DNA of 59,478 nucleotides from CAXXOK01 sp964640955 (lineage in GTDB: Bacteria; Bacillota; Clostridia; Christensenellales; Aristaeellaceae): positions 1 to 59,478 of the forward strand of contig CAZXJI010000021.1 of the NCBI GenBank assembly GCA_964640955.1, given 5' to 3'. Shown here piece after piece: positions 57,983 to 59,478 of the stretch. The notes under the pieces are model-generated. The model worked only from the letters and a program-made list of their open reading frames with translations. It was not told the origin of the DNA and ran no database searches. The position numbers and the translations under genes are program-made. Position 1 is the first letter of the stretch, and each line of letters starts with the position of its first letter.

Positions 57983-59200
57983 ATGCGCGTGGCGCACATC
58001 AACGTAACCTCGGGACTGAGCACCGGCCGCGTCGCGACGGATATCTGCGAGGTGCTTCAGGGGTTGGGCCACAAGGCGTTGCTTTGCTATTCGCGCGGCT
58101 ATCCCCCGACCAGGGTGCCGGGGTTTCGCGTCGGCAACGCCGCGGACGTGTGGCTGCACGCCCTTCAGGCGAGGCTTTGGGATCGCGCGGGGTTTTTGAG
58201 CCGCGGGGCCACCCGCCGGCTGGTGAAGCAGCTTGCGCTGTACAAGCCGGATATCGTGCATTTGCACAACCTGCACGGTTATTACCTGGACGTGCGCACG
58301 CTGTTTGCCTACCTGGCCGAGGCGGGCGTGCCGGTGGTGTGGACGCTGCACGACTGCTGGGCCTTTACCGGCCACTGCGCCTATTACAGCATGGCGGAAT
58401 GCGAGCGCTACCGCACCGGTTGCGGCCATTGCCCGCAGCTGTCCGCCTATCCGGCCGCCTTCCTGGTCGATCAATCCGCGCGCAACTGGCAGCAGAAGCG
58501 CACGGCGTTCGAATCCGTCCCGGACCTTACGCTCGTCACTCCGTCCGTCTGGTTGGGGCGGGAGGTGCGGCGCTCGTTTCTGGGCAAGCGGCCCGTGCGG
58601 GTCATCCCCAACGGCATCGACCTGACGGCATTCAGCCCCTGCGACGAGCCGGACCTGCTCGGCGACGTGGTAAAGCGCTACGGGCTGAAGGAACTGTCGG
58701 GCAAACACATGCTTTTGAGCGTTGCCAGCACCTGGGACGAGCGCAAGGGACTGGACGACCTGGTCGCCCTGTCCAAACGCCTGCGCGAGGACATGATGAT
58801 CGTCGTGGTGGGGCTGACCGAACACCAGCGCGGTCAGCTGCCCATCACAATGCTCGGCCTGCCGCGTACGCAGAGCGTGCGGGAACTGCGCGCCCTGTAC
58901 GCCGCCGCCGACCTGTACCTGAGCCTGAGCCATGAGGAAACCCAGGGCATGACGCTTCTGGAGGCGCTGGCCTGCGGCACGCAGGTACTGTGTTACGATG
59001 CCACCGCCCTGCCCGAAACCGTGACCCCCGACGTGGGTGTTGTCGTGCCCGAGGATGATCTGGACGCCGCGGCCGAGGCGTGCGCGCGCCTGTGCGACGA
59101 ACCCAAGTCGCCGCTCAATTGCCGCGCCCGCGCCGGGCAGTACGAAAAGCGGCGGCAGTACGCCCAGTATGTGGGCCTGTACGAGGAGCTGCTCCGATAG
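57983..59200 (+). CDS. Family 4 glycosyltransferase (GT-B)
   Basis: A 405-residue cytoplasmic or membrane-associated glycosyltransferase. The N-terminal half has 'MRVAHINVTSGLSTGRVATDI' and 'DIVHLHNLHGYYLD'. The donor half has 'RVIPNGIDLTAFSP', 'LLSVASTWDERKGLDDLV' and the E-x7-E signature in 'EETQGMTLLEALACGTQVL'. 'LHDCWAFTGHCAYY' is found in GT4 enzymes that build exopolysaccharide or capsule. The acceptor is unknown. It is preceded by a GGAGG site. No other glycan genes follow; the next sequence is AT-rich. Confidence 0.92.
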   Translation: MRVAHINVTSGLSTGRVATDICEVLQGLGHKALLCYSRGYPPTRVPGFRVGNAADVWLHALQARLWDRAGFLSRGATRRLVKQLALYKPDIVHLHNLHGYYLDVRTLFAYLAEAGVPVVWTLHDCWAFTGHCAYYSMAECERYRTGCGHCPQLSAYPAAFLVDQSARNWQQKRTAFESVPDLTLVTPSVWLGREVRRSFLGKRPVRVIPNGIDLTAFSPCDEPDLLGDVVKRYGLKELSGKHMLLSVASTWDERKGLDDLVALSKRLREDMMIVVVGLTEHQRGQLPITMLGLPRTQSVRELRALYAAADLYLSLSHEETQGMTLLEALACGTQVLCYDATALPETVTPDVGVVVPEDDLDAAAEACARLCDEPKSPLNCRARAGQYEKRRQYAQYVGLYEELLR

Positions 59201-59216
59201 GGTTTTTCCAAATGAT

Positions 59217-59478
59217 TCAAAGTAATATTCTCTGTGGGAGAGACGAAATGTTAGGGCCTGCATTCATGTGACCTGTTACACTCATCGAAAAAAAACCATA
59301 ATTCAACTCGGATAATCTTCGCTCGGCATCAACGGTTAAGAATTTTGCGTAGTTTGATTTTGTTTCTCTGCCATAACCATATAAATAACCAGCAATATAA
59401 CATACTTCTTTTTTTAATAGGGCATCAATAAACTCATCTCTTTTAATAGTGGCTCCTATTTGTGGCCTTTTGTGCACG
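59217..59478 (-). CDS. Partial AT-rich gene at the window edge, product unknown
   Basis: An open frame of at least 86 codons that ends with a stop at 59217 and remains open to the right edge, so its beginning is probably outside the window. It reads 'DEFIDALLKKEVCYIAGYLYGYG...' and 'SELNYGFFSMSVTGHMN'. I recognise no family. The segment is about 38% GC by eye against ~64% for its neighbours, and its codon use is AT-rich, which suggests horizontal transfer. It is convergent with the glycosyltransferase gene, and no terminator is visible between them. Confidence 0.5.
   Translation of the reverse strand, partial: VHKRPQIGATIKRDEFIDALLKKEVCYIAGYLYGYGRETKSNYAKFLTVDAERRLSELNYGFFSMSVTGHMNAGPNISSLPQRILL

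Overview
The window looks like chromosome from a high-GC (roughly 64%, by eye) anaerobic member of the Clostridia (Bacillota), probably a draft or metagenome-derived contig because it carries a 100-N gap. The plsX-acpP-rnc-smc-ftsY gene order, nrdR, the polA-coaE pair, TypA, strong Shine-Dalgarno sites and sigma-A-type promoters (TTGACA/TATAAT-like, mostly 17 bp spacing) are Firmicutes features. Rubrerythrin and oxygen-independent housekeeping genes fit an anaerobe. I cannot name the species. No rRNA, tRNA, CRISPR array, prophage or intact insertion sequence was recognised.

Layout. 0.2-3.7 kb (minus): GNAT acetyltransferase, HAD phosphatase, AraC/GyrI-type regulator and galactose mutarotase, each unit with a recognisable promoter and/or terminator. 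3.9-5.6 kb (plus): class-3-lipase-like hydrolase. 5.8-19.4 kb (plus): a long operon that starts with a large single-pass membrane protein carrying a PQQ-like beta-propeller, then plsX, acpP, rnc, smc, ftsY, a DUF975 membrane protein, GNAT, TrmH-type methyltransferase, UPF0340 and a TIGR04076-type protein. 19.5-20.2 kb: a small zinc-ribbon gene preceded on the minus strand by a ~220-nt highly structured leader RNA, divergent from a Na+/phosphate cotransporter whose promoter carries three TTTACA elements at exact 11-bp spacing (a PhoP-box-like array). 22-23.4 kb: cytidylate-kinase-like protein and GNAT.

23.5-33.8 kb (minus) is a compact seven-gene unit read from polA: polA, coaE, membrane-anchored lytic transglycosylase, an orphan extracytoplasmic solute-binding protein, a CHAP-type cell-wall hydrolase, a secreted caspase-like (C14) protease and a GtrB-type glycosyltransferase. 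It combines DNA repair and CoA synthesis with envelope functions. nrdR sits just upstream with its own promoter. 34.7-48.8 kb (plus): prfC, typA, a secreted protein with an unusual GGADGPTAI-type motif, a GntR/UTRA regulator, a NYN-LOTUS RNA-binding/nuclease-like protein with an apparent CTG start, glutamine-dependent NAD synthetase, two uncharacterised proteins, an ABC exporter and a natural GNAT-ManA fusion.

48.8-49.2 kb is a 125-bp tandem repeat interrupted by the N gap. 49.2-59.5 kb holds a stand-alone DAK/FakA-like small protein, a polytopic membrane protein, a MATE exporter overlapping an amino-acid-kinase gene, an XRE repressor-membrane protein pair with a triple 23-bp-phased operator, queH, a second CHAP-like secreted protein, rubrerythrin, a GT4 glycosyltransferase and, at the right edge, an AT-rich partial gene that looks foreign.

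The most promising candidates for new biology are the structured RNA upstream of the zinc-ribbon gene, the secreted caspase/CHAP/solute-binding-protein cluster, the GGADGPT motif in a secreted protein, and the GNAT-ManA fusion.
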